64,000 bases of DNA, taken from the NCBI GenBank assembly GCA_940671915.1, contig CALNVZ010003432.1:9920091-9984090 (forward strand), written 5' to 3'. The DNA is from Paracentrotus lividus (taxonomy: Eukaryota; Echinodermata; Echinoidea; Camarodonta; Echinidae). How positions within the stretch are numbered: the stretch's first letter is position 1; every line of letters starts with the position of its first letter. Position numbers and translations under genes: made by a program. Below, one piece after another: positions 1 to 12,867 of this stretch. The notes below the pieces were generated by a model. That model ran no database searches. It was not told the origin of the DNA and was given only the letters and a program-made list of their open reading frames with translations.

Positions 1-1490
1 AACATCTAATGAAGATAATGCAACAATTGCAATTTAAGAATATTTGAATTCTTCAAATTTTTAGTCGGCTATAGGCCCTACAGATAATCTTTTCATTTCT
101 ATTCAGCCAAGAATGCCTAGATTGATGTAATTCGTTCAGGAGTACACCGCAATAATCATTTAACTCGATGTGAATAATACAAGTTCTATCTTATCAATCC
201 TTGTTCTATATATAGAATTGTCATGATTTGGAATTTTGCAGCTTGAAATGTATGAATATTAAACAGATGGTATAGAACAGCCGTGTAAACATTATTCTTT
301 TAATTTAAATCTAATATTATTCCTTATTTTTAAAATATTACATTTAAATGGTGAAGACAGCAAATAGTGTCGAAACTCATTTTCGTTTATTGCATTTTAT
401 TGCATTTTATTCATTTTAAGTAATTTCAGATTTCAAGACGTATAATATAACAAGGATAAAGAAACGGTGTTCATTAATGAATAAATAACCAAGTTTCAAC
501 GATGTTACTTCTCTCTAACATTTTATAATTTAAAAATAAAATAATTCAGATCCAAAACTGAAACAGAATCGATATAATTCGTTTTTATTCATCACAGTGG
601 AAATAATTATTTGGTTCCAGTTTATTATTGTAAAAAAAATAATAACAAAAAATAAAACAATATGCAATATTTAACTAAATTTTATGAGTAGAATTTTACT
701 CAAATTTACTCTTCTATTCACTCTGAATATACAATAATGAAAATTTAAGAGGTATATATGACAGCAAGGATAACTAAAATAATGTTTTCATTAATTAAGT
801 GATAATCCAGTATTATGTTAGTTCTGTCGAAAGAATACAACACATCCAACAACTGAAACATTATTGACATATACGTTTTAATCTTTCCGTGTGAGGATAA
901 CTATTTCCTTTAAAAAAATGTCAACAGTTTAAGAAAAGTCAGATGAAATGATTAGATAGATAAATTTAATCAATAAATAATCGCATGATATTTCTTTACA
1001 GCAACAAATTTTTATTTTTTCAATTTTGCATTGTAATCTTGGACAGTTCACCCACTAACAAACAAAATAATCATGTTGATACCTTTGATAACCTGATCAA
1101 AATAATTATAGGATACATCAAAACATACATTATGAAATACTCTTCAAATTTTTGTAATCTATTCACCAAATTTGCATCAACGTTTTACAGGTGGCATTTC
1201 CTCTATAGTCCCGCGATAAACATGTTGTGCCTTGCTTGCCTCGCTACATACCCACACATGATAGAACTTTCGATGAACCAAGTTCGGAAAGGAAAGTATA
1301 TACCGCGAAAGAAAGAAAAAGAGGAGAAGAAAAAAAAAATGACGGAGAAAATCTTAACATCTCGGTGTCAAAACATAACGACCTTGGGTGTAATCTAAAA
1401 ATGAATTACTTCACTTCTAAAATTACACCCCGGCTCTAAACCATATCACAGCCACAATCAAATTAAAATCGGCAACAGTAACAACTTTCC
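1..1490. other. AT-rich sequence without recognisable genes
   Basis: I see no gene, RNA or structured repeat here. The DNA is strongly AT-rich, with many A and T runs and stops in every frame. Two overlapping open frames near 985-1440 are lysine- and phenylalanine-rich, resemble no family I know, and look like chance frames. Confidence 0.6.
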
Positions 1491-1774
1491 GAAGTTGTTT
1501 CTTCCCATCTCTCTCTCTCTCTTCCTCTCTCTTGTGCGCACTTCGACAACATTTCGTATCATACGTCATTTTTGTTTTTCCGCTTACGGGAATTACCTTA
1601 TGTTACAGTTACAGACCGAAATTCGCCCAATTTTACCAATTTTCTCCAAGTCCCTTTCTCATCTTACTCTCGTTCTCTCTTCCATTTTTTTTCTCCCCTC
1701 ATCATACCGGAATTTTATTTTTACGACAGGTGACAGCTTTCAAGAAAAAACATAAGAGGGCATCTGTGTGAAAT

Positions 1775-1930
1775 ATTACCGGCCTTTGTCGGCGAGAACC
1801 CTTCGCTTTCGGGCTACTATCGGAGGGGTCGCCCCGTGCTGGGATTTTTATATCGCCTCAGTCGGCTCTGTCAAGTTCGAGCGACACAATTCGCGATGAC
1901 GAGCTTTTGAACTTGAGCCGCGTCCACGCG
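1775..1930. promoter_or_regulatory. CpG-rich patch, possible promoter
   Basis: This stretch of about 150 bp stands out from its AT-rich surroundings by dense CpG dinucleotides (CGGCGAG, TTCGCTTTCGGG, TCGCCCCG, TTCGAGCGAC, GCCGCGTCC, ACGCGCC). It follows a CT-rich tract (1500-1690) and precedes a purine-rich tract. In a genome with mosaic methylation, CpG-dense islands often mark promoters, but I see no convincing initiator, TATA box with a downstream exon, or coding sequence. It could equally be a fragment of a GC-rich repeat. Confidence 0.25.
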
Positions 1931-1984
1931 CCCCTAGTTCATGATGTTATTCGGCAGGGTGTTACAATTGCAAAGATGAGTCGG

Positions 1985-2596
1985 AGTGAGAGAGAAGGAG
2001 TTTGGAAAAATAGAAAGACGAAAGAAGATCATTCTGGATTATGGGAGAGGGTGTACATGGACAAAGGAGTTATCTCATGTTATCAGGGAGATGGGGAAAT
2101 AGAGAAAGAGGTTGATATCTAGACATGGAGAGGAGAAGGGATTAATGACAGACAAAAAGATATATAGAAAAAAAATAAGAAAATATGGAAAAAAATTAGA
2201 TGGTATACAAAAAGGGAAGAAATGCATTTTTTCCCATTTCCCATGCAACATGCTATTTATCTTTTTTAAGAATATCCGTTTCACCTTTGTTTAGGACAAT
2301 AAAATTTGGAGCGGAACGTTCGCTTCTCTTTGCAGACCTTAATATAAATCAAATATCATTGAAATTAATGTCTTAAAATAAAATTGTAATAATAGCAATA
2401 TTTCTAATCGATTTGCATATGCCATTGAAATCAATTAAAATTCCTGACAAACAACTTTGCATACTGTACTCTATTGAAAAATTACCGCCTGTCGCGTGTT
2501 TATGGGCGCCAAATGCTAATTAGTACAACGAGCGTCAAAACCACACATTGGTAGACAGAAGAAAGAAATCAAAGTTGTCCGGGATTGCTGAACTCT
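1985..2596. other. purine-rich then AT-rich spacer
   Basis: From 1985 to about 2220 the plus strand is rich in A and G (GAGAGAGAAGGAG and similar), then it becomes plain AT-rich. No gene or element is recognisable. Confidence 0.5.
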
Positions 2597-2831
2597 TGTC
2601 ACTGAAAACTCCACTCGACCAATACACTCGAATAGAGAGTATAATTATAATACATAATCAATATGATTTTAATTTTTTTGTTCCAAACATAAAAGAAGAA
2701 ATAGTAAATCTGAAATTGTCACTGAAAACTCCACTCGACCAATACACTCGAATAGAGAGTATAATTATAATACATAATCAATATGATTTTAATTTTTTTG
2801 TTCCAAACATAAAAGAAGAAATAGTAAATCT
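2597..2831. repeat. perfect 2-copy tandem duplication, 120-bp period
   Basis: Bases 2597-2711 recur without a visible mismatch at 2717-2831, an offset of exactly 120 bp. The repeated block begins TTGTCACTGAAAACTCC and ends AGAAGAAATAGTAAATCT. Five bases between the copies (GAAAT at 2712-2716) are not shared with the sequence after copy two. The lack of divergence points to a very recent duplication, polymerase slippage or an assembly stutter. A 98-codon open frame through both copies (2548-2844) exists only because the unit is a multiple of three and free of stops. Confidence 0.95.
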
Positions 2832-2839
2832 TTTGAATT

Positions 2840-3815
2840 TTTAGATTTCTCTCTAGATTAAATAATGTGATTTTAAGATATTTGTACAAAAATAAAAATA
2901 AAAGAAGTAAAATGGCAAGCTGGAAGTAAATTTTTTGAATGTTTGAACTTCGCTTTTACCGAGATTAAATAATATTTTGACCAATGATCTAAAAACTAAA
3001 TAGTCATCCCCTTTCACTCTTTTTAATTCGTGGGATGGTGAGATAAAGTCCTTCTCTACGCCCCTTGAGAATACAAATATACACTCATATCAACAGGTTC
3101 AGATTATTCCAAAATACTTTCATTTAAAGTATTGACATCTAAGTCCAAGGACAGTTACAAATCGAAATTCTCATCTCGTCAAAGCCGGCGAAATTTTGAT
3201 TCAAACTATCATCAGTAGAAACGCGCCAAGTTATGAAATGCTCGAGATAAGCAAGCAAGGGATGACTACGAGAAATATGGCGGAATTACCCAACTCAACT
3301 GATAGCCAAAAATCATAAATTGCACGGCCAGCCTTCTCGCGGTCCCACACATTGCAAATGTTGTCTCGCAAAATGTCGCGCAAATTTGCACCGAATAAAA
3401 TTTCATTTCCCATCAATATGGCTGGGTTAATCTCATTTGATGAAATTCTCGACTGTGGCACCCACTTTCCGGTTGCAGTAATTCCCCACGGGAATTTTGA
3501 GAGGAGCATTTTTCATGTCGAAATATGAAAGAATATGTTCGAGAGATAAGCACTGTGACATTTTATGTAACACCATGAAGGTGAGTTGGAAAGGAAAGTT
3601 TTGAGTAAGAGCCGTTTTAGATGCTTGTTGAAAGCTCATTACATATACACGCCTGCAGATGATAAAAACCCAGAAGAGACGCCCCCTTCAATAAGCCTCT
3701 ATATTCCTACGATTGCTGAGTAATGGAGGCTCTTTTTATTTTTTCATTTTTTTTCAAACTCAGCATCTCTGATAGGCCTATATTTCGCTACATTATCTGA
3801 CGAGATGCAGCCATC
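2840..3815. other. no recognisable feature
   Basis: The sequence is mixed, with slightly higher GC around 3160-3660. Two minus-strand open frames (3231-3509 and 3433-3639) have ordinary amino-acid composition but match no family I know. I see no paired splice sites or upstream signal that would support them. Confidence 0.4.
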
Positions 3816-3879
3816 AATTGATAACATTATATTTTTATACCGTTTGCATTGTGCTGGACAAATACCTGCCCGGTATCAA

Positions 3880-4175
3880 CAGCAACGCCGCCATTAAGGC
3901 ACTGATCCAGCAACACCACTATTTCACCACCACCATGACCACCATTCTGCACCTTACAGGTGAACATTGCGCCATCAAAGGTGCAATAAGCTATACATTC
4001 TGCACTCTTTATAATATGCAATCCTGCACCTTTACGGGTGCGCACTGTCATTTCGATGAGAAAAATGTTTTTAAAAAATAAATTTTAAAAAATGTGCCCA
4101 AGGGTGCGCAGATGAGTTGAACTGTGCACCGCAAAAGGTGCTGCTTTTGTTATATTTAGGGTACAATAAATGCAT
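3880..4175. repeat. degenerate cluster of GGTGC / GCACC words
   Basis: The words AAGGTGC, GCACCTTT, GGTGCGCAC and CTGCACC recur in both orientations (near 3948, 3977, 4026, 4036, 4103 and 4124-4140). This gives many overlapping short hairpins. It looks like the subterminal repeat region of a DNA transposon or an old minisatellite. I could not define clean ends or a target-site duplication. Confidence 0.35.
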
Positions 4176-4275
4176 CTCGATTTCTTAGTGTGTACCATCC
4201 CAGAACCGGCACTCCGCTCCCACCACCATACAATGCACCACGGGCGTAGACACGCATTAATTTATTTTGTAAGTG

Positions 4276-4455
4276 GGGGGGGGGGGGGGTTTAACTTTTC
4301 ATAATCGATAGAGCGGGACGCACATTCTTTTGTTAGTGTGGGTATGCTCTACGCCAGTAGCTACCACCAACACCGCCACCGCCACCACCTTCATCATTGT
4401 CACCATCATCGTCACCGTCACAACCACCATCATGCACCATAACCCCCCCCCCCCG
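4276..4455. repeat. poly-G tract and CCACC/CATCAC microsatellite
   Basis: A G run lies at about 4276-4290. It is followed by a CCACC/CACCGCCACC/CATCATC region (about 4360-4440) and a C run near 4442-4453. The open frame on the minus strand here (4299-4535) is the shadow of this low-complexity DNA. Confidence 0.8.
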
Positions 4456-4559
4456 CCCTCATTGTAACACAGAAACAGCAAGATGAAAATGATTGACAAC
4501 AAAAATGGAAAGCAGTCATAACAAAAACTAGACAATACAGGTTTCGATCTTCGGTTCTG

Positions 4560-6929
4560 CGCTGAAAATGAATACTAATAGTGTTTTTATTTCCAATTAA
4601 TTTATGTTTGGTTTGAGAATTGAGCGGCAGCGGCGTGTCTGATGACCGCTACGGGATCCCGCTGATCTCTAAAGTTTGAAACAGTTTCAGTTGTAACTAA
4701 TTCTGAGAGGATTAATATCAGGGATTGTTCCTCTTGGGACCCTAATCCGTTATTGGTTGTCAGGTAATGGGAACACTCAATTGATCATGATCATGGGGGA
4801 GTTTGAAGAGTAACAGATTCAAAAGATTGACCACATTGAAATAAAATTGATATCACTATGGAGATCTTTTTCCGAAGTGACAAATATGCTTCATACCGGC
4901 AGACAAAGGAAAGTACTACTATACTCAAACAATACTTTCCAACAAAATGTTGCGATTGTTCCTTATGTGAATTTTTATGTATAATCGTTTCATATTTTAG
5001 GGTCTATGTTTTTATCGGATCATAATGATATTGTCGCTTTAGATATATTTAAAAGATCAGAAAGTCCAAGCGATAGCAGATGTTTGCCCGTTGCGATAAA
5101 ATTAAGGGGTTTCAATATCATTTTTGTGAACAAATCAAGAGTCTGTTCACAGTAATTCTATTTGTCATTAAATTTGACATTCACGATGAAAGGAAAACAA
5201 CGATAATATCAAATTATTACTCAATGCATATATCGTAATCTCACAATTATATTTCTCTTCTGAAACGGGCAAACAAGAAAACCTTCCTTTTCACCTAATA
5301 AGATTTTCCTTCGATGCGAGTGTTGTAACTTTGGTCAGAATAATGGTCAACATATACCATGACAACGATATAGAACAGATCTGTTATCGAATCATCTTAA
5401 TGAAATAGAGTAGATGGAGAAAGAGAGAGAGGGAGAGAAATAATTTCTGGGCGTCTATTCCGATAATCAGGCTATACAAATTCACTGGAGATCGCTTGAT
5501 CAATCGCCTATAAAGACAAAGAAATCTTCTGCCGTCAAAGCGTGTCAGCTCTTCTTTCGGGCTCATTACGGTTTACGCTGCAGCCTAATGACCCGTGACA
5601 AAAGAAGACAAGATGAGATCGATTCCTCATCAAGGTCGACTTCGTGAGAACCAAATGACCTCCAATAAAGATTAGTTTCAACCCAAAGCTCAAATAATTA
5701 GACATGTAACAGTTGAGTTGTCATATCGATTTTTACAATGTTATACGTCAGGAACTTGTGAAGCAAAGTCTTTTTCAGAGTTGACGTAATCTTCAGAACA
5801 TGCCGGTAGAAGGCTCTGTATTTATTATGGTATGAGCAGTAGATTCTTAACATTTCCCTGACTTGCTATGTTAAAAAAAAAAATTATTTTTGAAATGATA
5901 ATAATGTACATGTATTATAAATAGATCCCGTCTTTAGAAATGGGACTACTTTATCAACGAGTGTTACATCATGTAGGCCTACATATTCGGCTAAGAACAT
6001 GCTAGCGCGAAGGGCGAGCAGAAAGCTCGGTAAACGTACGAAGACCTGAAAACACAATAGTTTTGTTACTCCGTTTCTTAAGTTATCCCCTTAAATAAGA
6101 ATTTTAACCCCTCTTCTAGGGGCGGAATTTTCCTTCAATACATTGATCTTTAGTTTTATGGACTAACTTTTATGTGCAAGCGCGATAATCATTGCATATA
6201 CCTATTTGGAGATCTGTTGGGAAGGTGTCGACAGGACATAATTATTCACCTGCTTAATTAGACAATCAAATAAAAACTCGTTCTCCTTGCCTGATTACAA
6301 ATAACAATACCAAGGCCAAGTTCATGAGTGCAGGACGACATCAGTCACACTGGGTGGATGAAGTCCAATCCGACTATGAGCTTGCCATGCACAGTAATGC
6401 AATATTGTGTTTGGTCCGATGTGACCGGGGTCTTATTAACAGCTGTTCATCAGTTGGATATCGATGCAGAAAGCGTGTTTGTCTATTCTGTGGACCATAT
6501 CGACAAATATTGAACTTGGGACGAGAATCGAAGATATCTTCTGAAGTGCAGTGCCCTATTCATTGATAGCAAAACGAGACATTTATTAATCAATATTAGT
6601 ATTTTTTTTAGTAAAAAGGGAATAATTTGTACACTTTGAAATATTAATGTTACTTTAAATTAAAATAATGCAATTAATGTTATAATGTCATTTCAAATAA
6701 ACACATTATTCTCTCTTTTGAATATCAAAGTACGTCTAGATCGAGTCTGTGCTATTTCGTCATCCCTATATGATGCATCATGGTTTGGTATGTCTTGCTA
6801 AAGTATGAATCATGACTGTGAGAAAGATGTTACCTTCATTTGGGAAATGACTACGAAAGCTGAAGGAGGTTAAGGTTTGTCAAGTGTACAAGGGCAAACA
6901 AATTTACCAATTAACGGGACTCTCTTCAC
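4560..6929. other. no recognisable feature
   Basis: This is AT-rich spacer with occasional TAGGCCTACAT words (5970). The open frames at 5384-5566 (minus) and 6324-6566 (plus) are short, overlap other frames and resemble no family. I see no RNA gene. Confidence 0.45.
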
Positions 6930-7064
6930 CAGTGGCGTATCCAGGCAGGGGCGAAGGGGACACGCCTTTATCATTTGAAAAACCGCCCATTGACTGTGTA
7001 TGTTAAAATCGTAAAAATCGGCGCCCCCCCCCCCCTTACTTCAAAAATCCTGGATCCGCCACTG
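6930..7064. mobile_element. short CAGTGGCG-type inverted-repeat element (MITE-like)
   Basis: The left end reads CAGTGGCGTATCCAGG and the right end CCTGGATCCGCCACTG, so the ends are inverted copies with two differences over 16 bases. The whole unit is 135 bp, has a C run before the right end, and has no coding capacity. Such CAGTGGCG(T/G)ATCCAGG ends are, from memory, common in animal genomes. More decayed relatives in this window lie at 15980-16210, 38334-38547 and 45585-45716 and their copies. No clear target-site duplication is visible. Confidence 0.75.
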
Positions 7065-8690
7065 TTCTTGAAGCATTGTGAAAGGTTTCCAACATATCAC
7101 TTTATTCTATTTCGATTATGTTTGAAAGACTTTGCAAACTTTTAATGTAGACTCGATTAATTTATGAATATACCCGTAAAATGAACATTTTAATAGGCAT
7201 AGCACACAGCACTGGTCACAAACCTGCCACGCAGTCTACACAGACTCTTTCGTGCCCTCGACTTTTTAAGAGACAATTTTCAACTTGAAATAGGAATATA
7301 ACGAAAACTCAAAAAGATTTTATTTTTATATGTCTACCAAAAGGAACATTCAAATATCATTCCTGTATAATATCTCCTCTATTCAGTAGTAGGAACTATT
7401 TTAAAATAATTGTTTTAACACAGCTAAATTTCTGAGCACAGAGTATTGATCCAAAGTTTGACCCACTTTCACTGCACTGAGCTCACTGTCCCCAAATCCC
7501 CGAAAACTCTCTGTTTTAATTTGTCTCTCCTTGGGCATTCCATTCCATATTTGGGAAAGATTTTTCCATATATGGGAGCCATGACTTCACTCCACACAAT
7601 AGTGCTAGGGACATTTTTGTATGAGTCATACTTTTGAAGTTTTGGTGAGTTTCAACAAATTTCACAAAATCGTCTCCAAATCACTCATTTTTACTCTATT
7701 TCATACGTCCCAGCAGACATGCTATAGTAAATCTCAAAACTGTTTCACATGATGTAGGTTAGAATTTTATTTTGTTTAGTGCAACACCTAAGAAAGAGCA
7801 TAGAACTTGGGGGAGTCATTTCTTTGGTTGCATCTGTGAGGTAGACCCGCCGCTCACACCATATCTTGCACGCTCAAGATACACAGGCTTCAACCATGTC
7901 AACAGACTGGATGGAGAAGAGAAGAAATCGGTTTCTTGTACATTATAAACACATTACTGCTGAAAACTTTCACAGTAAAATTGTTTTATATTTCAGGATA
8001 AATTCTGATGACTTTTCTTTGTTGGTCATATTGTATTTTCATATTAAAGACCTAAATTAGAAGGGGGTGTTTGCTTGAAGTTCCAAAGGGAGTGAAGTAT
8101 GCAAGTGTATACAGCTGAAAGTGTGTACAGCAGCTGTGTGTGAGTATCTTTGTTGCATTAAACGGTCTCTGTATGTGTAATTTGGCTCTTCTAATCCTTG
8201 CGTAGCAGCCCTACTAAAAATATTGACTAGCAGACTGATTACAATGTTTGTAGAGTGCAGACAAGTGACATTTCCAAATGATTTTGAAAGGAATTATCAC
8301 ATGGGAGTAAACAATATGATTACATAATTTCTTACTCATTTTCACTACTATATACTTTGGTATACTTTTGATTATCGTTCATGTTAAAGCACAAGCATTA
8401 ATGTCCAAGATATAATGAAAAAAGAATATAAACCATATCCTGAAAGGGATACACATTTTACACTGTATTATTATGCATGACCCTCCTTATGATCAGTGTT
8501 TTTTGTATCCTTTGAAGAAAGAGTGGGACGATAATCTCTTGAAAATAGTGTTGAAAAAATGACTTTGTAGTAAATTTATGTTTGAGACTGTAATTTTGAA
8601 ATTCAAGTCGTTATTCTGAAAGATTGTATGCATTTGCGTTATTATCATGTACCATTTTGTACCAACTTCACATTTCTGAAAATATTTTAT
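7065..8690. other. no recognisable feature
   Basis: This is AT-rich DNA. A plus-strand open frame at 7446-7637 and another at 7866-8060 lack any recognisable motif. Short GTGTACAG words recur near 8105-8140 but do not form a clear array. Confidence 0.4.
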
Positions 8691-9240
8691 GCATATTTAA
8701 TTAGGCAATGTATGGTGTTGCCTTTAGCAGATATAGAGTATATAAAGACCTAATTAACGTTTTATGTCAACTGCTCTACATTGCCATTTAGTCAGGCAAT
8801 ATACTGATCACGTTTTGTTGTGATACGCCAATTTGATGGTATTTGAGAGCGCTTTAACGTTTACGCATATTTAATGAGATGGTCATATGAGATCTGAAGT
8901 AATACTGATTATTTGCATATTTCCATTGAAACTCTGGCTTATAATTGATAGATACGGGTTTGTAATTATATTCAAATATTAAAAACTTACAAATGGTATA
9001 TTGAAAAAAATTCTGACAAAAAAAAATGTTAAAAAATAATTGTGCCTAATTTGCATAATTATAATTAGACTAATTAATCATCTAATTTGCATATTTAATG
9101 AGACAAATTAAAAAATCTTATTAAAAATATAAAGCTTGGGAAAGTGACCACTGTACCAATTTTTATCACTTTACCACTTACAGAATTTGAAGTTATGTCA
9201 ATTTATGCATATAATTAGCTGGACTTAGACTATTTTTCGA
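8690..9240. repeat. region with recurrent TTTGCATA-TTAAT words
   Basis: The word TTTGCATATTTAATTAG or a close variant occurs near 8690-8703, 8863-8877, 8911-8922, 9049-9070, 9084-9104 and 9205-9222, with ATTAG/CTAAT partners in the opposite sense. The pattern suggests a degenerate, internally repeated interspersed element. I cannot assign a family or limits. Confidence 0.35.
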
Positions 9241-10465
9241 CATTGTTTTAGTTGCAGTCGTCAATTTTACGTCTAAGACTGGTTTTTGACCATCCATATA
9301 TTTCTTTTAAATGTGTATGATGTGTCTGATATTTGCAATACATAGAGAGTTGCCAAAGTTGTACTGAAATATGTAATTTCCATCCATATAATGTATTCTG
9401 TATTTTAGACAGAAGTGTCCAAAATAGCTTAATTAATATTTTTAGGCCAAAATGGCGGATTTTGGCAGGTTTTGGACCATTTTCAAGAAATTATTTTTTT
9501 CGATAACTCTGGAATGCAATGTCCAATTTGAAAGATTTTTTCACCAGAATGCATCTTTCATTGAGATCTTTGATATTAAACCATTTTAAAACATACTAAT
9601 GGTATATGGAAATTTCATGTGCTATGCCTAATTTTAAAAAATATCGAGTTTTCTGATTACCAATGGGATGAAGGTTTATTCAAATCAAGATCGAGTTTTA
9701 TACCGATATTGATAATTTTGTTTTGTTGATCAGTTCTTAAATTCTCGATAGTCCATTTTTGTAAAAAACTTTGTAAAAAACTTTCATTGAAGCCTGGATC
9801 TTTAAAAAAAGATCTTTAAAAACTGTATTCCAATCGTGATCAAGTTTTGGAGACAGATATCGTTAATTTCGTTTTGTTGATAAGCATAATTTTGTTTAAT
9901 GTGTTGTTGCTTTTCATGATTTTTGTTTGGTAATAAGGGTTATTTTTGTAACCCTTGTATCGATATCCGATCAGCGATGTGATCGTTCTTCCTATCGTCT
10001 GCTCTGCACTCTATCTCGTGTGGGATAAAGTGATCACAGTGTAAATTAATGTAGCTCTTCAATTCGACCTAGAAAGATAAATGATATCCATGGTATGCAT
10101 AAACCGAGCAGAGAAAGAATTTTAGATCATTTGGGTCGGCTCCGCCATCTATTAGCCGCCTCATTAAAACACCATAATAAACCCATCGAGTTATTCAAAA
10201 AGAGACATTATATACTTTGATGCAATAAAGTGCCATCAATTAGGCCTCCTTCGGCTCCAGACTCCTTGTGAAGGTCTAATAGGTAAATGGGGTAGACGGT
10301 TGAATATATTATTTATCAAAACAATATTTATGAGGAACAATAATTCGTTGTGATACGCAAGATGTTTGCATTTTATATCGTGGGTCAATTTTAGTGATAG
10401 ATTGACCAACGATTTCCCACTAAACTTAAATTTACTAAGTTATTCACATTCATGTCTGTTTGTTT
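9240..10465. other. no recognisable feature
   Basis: AT-rich DNA, with a local direct repeat of TTTGTAAAAAAC (9760-9785) and of ATCTTTAAAAA (9798-9826). No gene is visible. Confidence 0.4.
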
Positions 10466-10468
10466 TTT

Positions 10469-10632
10469 CTTCTTCTTCGTCTTCTTCTTCTTCTTCTTCT
10501 TCTTCTTCTTCTTCTTCTTCTTCTTCTTCTTCTTCTTCTTCTTCTTCTTCTTCTTCTTCTTCTTCTTCTTCTTCTTCTTCTTCTTCTTCTTCTTCTTCTT
10601 CTTCTTCTTCTTCTTCTTCTTCTTCTTCTTCA
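10469..10632. repeat. (TTC)n microsatellite, about 160 bp
   Basis: This is a nearly pure run of TTC (GAA on the other strand), broken only by one CGTCTT near 10477. Open frames across it encode only poly-Ser, poly-Phe, poly-Leu or poly-Lys and are artefacts. Long GAA/TTC tracts can form triplex DNA. Confidence 0.97.
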
Positions 10633-10639
10633 TTTCACC

Positions 10640-11301
10640 TACTAACGCGATATTCAATTATTCTGTTATCATAAAAAGGACTACGATATTACTTGTTGCA
10701 AAGTTTGTCAAGCCTGAGCCTGGCTTTCAGGTTGTCATGAAAAATTCTTTATTTAAAAAGGTATGTATGTATGAGTTTGATAGAAAACAGTTTTGAAAAA
10801 TAAATATTTCACGTTAAATTATTCCAAAGAAAATTATGTGTCAATCTCTTTAAGTACTTGATATATGATAAGAATAATTTATTTTGGTACACAAAATCAC
10901 ATTTTAACCAAATTTTATGAAATGATGATTTAGGCTTAGAATGATATTTCACAGTTCATTGACATTCATCTGCCATAATTGTAGATGGAGTTAATATTAT
11001 CCCCCAAGTTAAAAAGAAAAGAAAAAGAAAAGTTTAGAAAAAACTTTTGACATGCATTATGACTGATTCTGCCATTTCGAAAGAGAATCCGAATTTCACA
11101 AATGGGTCATGATGTATAGGTATGAACTGTGTTCCAATTCTAATCTTATCAAAACGCAATATTTTCTCAGCTCTTGCTACTATGCCTATACCATTATGAA
11201 TTTTCCATTTCTATTTTGAAAAAAAAAATTATGTTTATTCTACTAGTTTTTTTTTTAAATATATATTATCCTTTCACATTAGCTCCTGATGATATATGCA
11301 A

Positions 11302-11337
<36 letters not shown>

Positions 11338-11999
11338 CTCTACATAATAAAAGTAAATGTATATTGCTAACCATACTCTTATAAACTGTGTCCAAACACC
11401 CTATGATCTGCTTTTGCTTCTGGCCTTTTTGTGGGACATTTTTGGCAGGCAGCTATGTTACTATAGCTCTTGAGGTATATAATGGCCAGTAAATGAATCG
11501 GTGGTGGTCCTAAGCCCGATATACTACGGCCTCGTTACGGCGACATCGATCTTAGACTGACTGTCATAACAGTCTACAGTGACTATTCCAGAAAGCTATT
11601 TTCTGGAAGTACGACAACAAAAAAGCGGAGTCACTTTCAGCCAATGATTAATGAGTAGTGTGTTTTAGGCGCGCCTGTTAGGTATAACGGCGCACCGAGG
11701 TAAATCCAGGTTGTTTGTTTGTCATCAAAACGAGAGGAAAATGATGGGATTTGGGAGCATAATAATAATCCAGACTTAGGCCTACTGGTATAAACGTAAT
11801 GTAATCTGATCGGTGTCAAAAGCGAACATTCAACCAACATGATTGAATATGGGTGGACATTAATGATGAGCGTTCTAATCGGGAAATATGCCGAGTGAGA
11901 GAGAGGGGGAAAAAACACACACACAAAAAAAACAAGCACTGAGAAAAATGTTATTAAAAAGAAAAACCCCAAATTATTATACATTTTAAAAAGTAAATC
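10640..11999. other. no recognisable feature; small CT repeat
   Basis: AT-rich DNA with a (CT)n tract at about 11305-11333. A 132-codon minus-strand open frame at 11637-12035 is partly low-complexity (F/V-rich) and runs into the inverted-repeat element that follows. I do not accept it as a gene. Confidence 0.4.
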
Positions 12000-12626
12000 C
12001 TTCCCCATCTTCGATACCATTTTTATGTGGTTCACGCTTGGATGAATACGGCGCAGAGTTTACAAGAAAGTGAAAAGCAACTTGTGCCAAAGTGGGGTGA
12101 AATAAAAACAACAAAAGCTAACAAATAAGCAACTTCATATTGACTAAAATACAGTAATTTTTTTTTTAACAAAAAGGATTCGAGCAAAATAGCTTTGCAA
12201 GGGTGTAGTTATACCTTTCGACTACATTCTGTGTAAAAATGAGATCGATGCGTAAAGTCAAGCATGAGTGAGCACACGTCAAAGACAAAGTAATCAGTTT
12301 TCAAAATTATTAAGTGTCTTTTTTAGGTCTGTAAATTACCATTTGCCCTGTCATGTGTGCTCACTTATGGATTACTTGATAGATCAATCTCATTTTTACA
12401 AAGAATGTAATCGATAGGTGTAACAACTCTCTTGCTAAGTTATTTTGCTCAAAACCATTACAGTGAAAAGTTAATGTCAGTTTAATTAGGATGAAAATGC
12501 TTTTATGCTGTTGGGATCTAACCCCACTTTGGCACAAGTCACTTTTTATATTCTCGTAAACAATGCGCCGTGTTCATCCAAGCGTGAACACATACCACAC
12601 TAAAAATCGTACCGAAGATGCGGGAG
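12000..12626. mobile_element. long near-complete palindrome (fold-back element), about 0.63 kb
   Basis: The left half, read inward, and the right half, read inward from the complement, align over almost their whole length. CATCTTCG-TACCATTTTTA, TTCACGCTTGGATGAA, CGGCGCA, GTTTAC, ACTTGTGCCAAAGTGGGG, GAGCAAAATA, TGTAAAAATGAGAT and GTGAGCACAC occur in the same order from each end. Each arm is about 300 bp, clearly diverged (my by-eye guess is 75-85% identity), with little unique sequence at the centre. There is no coding capacity. It resembles a non-autonomous fold-back DNA transposon; I cannot name a superfamily or fix the target-site duplication. Confidence 0.8.
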
Positions 12627-12867
12627 TAATTACTCATTCAAAATATGTATAAATAAATTTCATAAGCGTCTATCATGTGGGGATGCAATCATTCTATAAA
12701 TTTCTATCTGGAGTAATCGAAACACGGATTACAGGAGTGCACGTGCACTCTAAAAACTGAAGTGCTAATTTCTGGGTGCTCGTATAGTGACTGCACTTAA
12801 AGTGCTATATCAGTACCTGAAGTGCTATTTTAGCACTTGCCCAAGTGTTAATTTATCAACAAAAAAA

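Noticed and set aside
2548..2844. Repeat protein with two identical 40-residue units
   Set aside because: The DNA duplication is a multiple of three without stops. Composition is that of random AT-rich DNA, and no promoter or splice signals were seen.
10366..10796. Overlapping frames encoding poly-Ser, poly-Phe, poly-Leu and poly-Lys
   Set aside because: Translations of the (TTC)n microsatellite.
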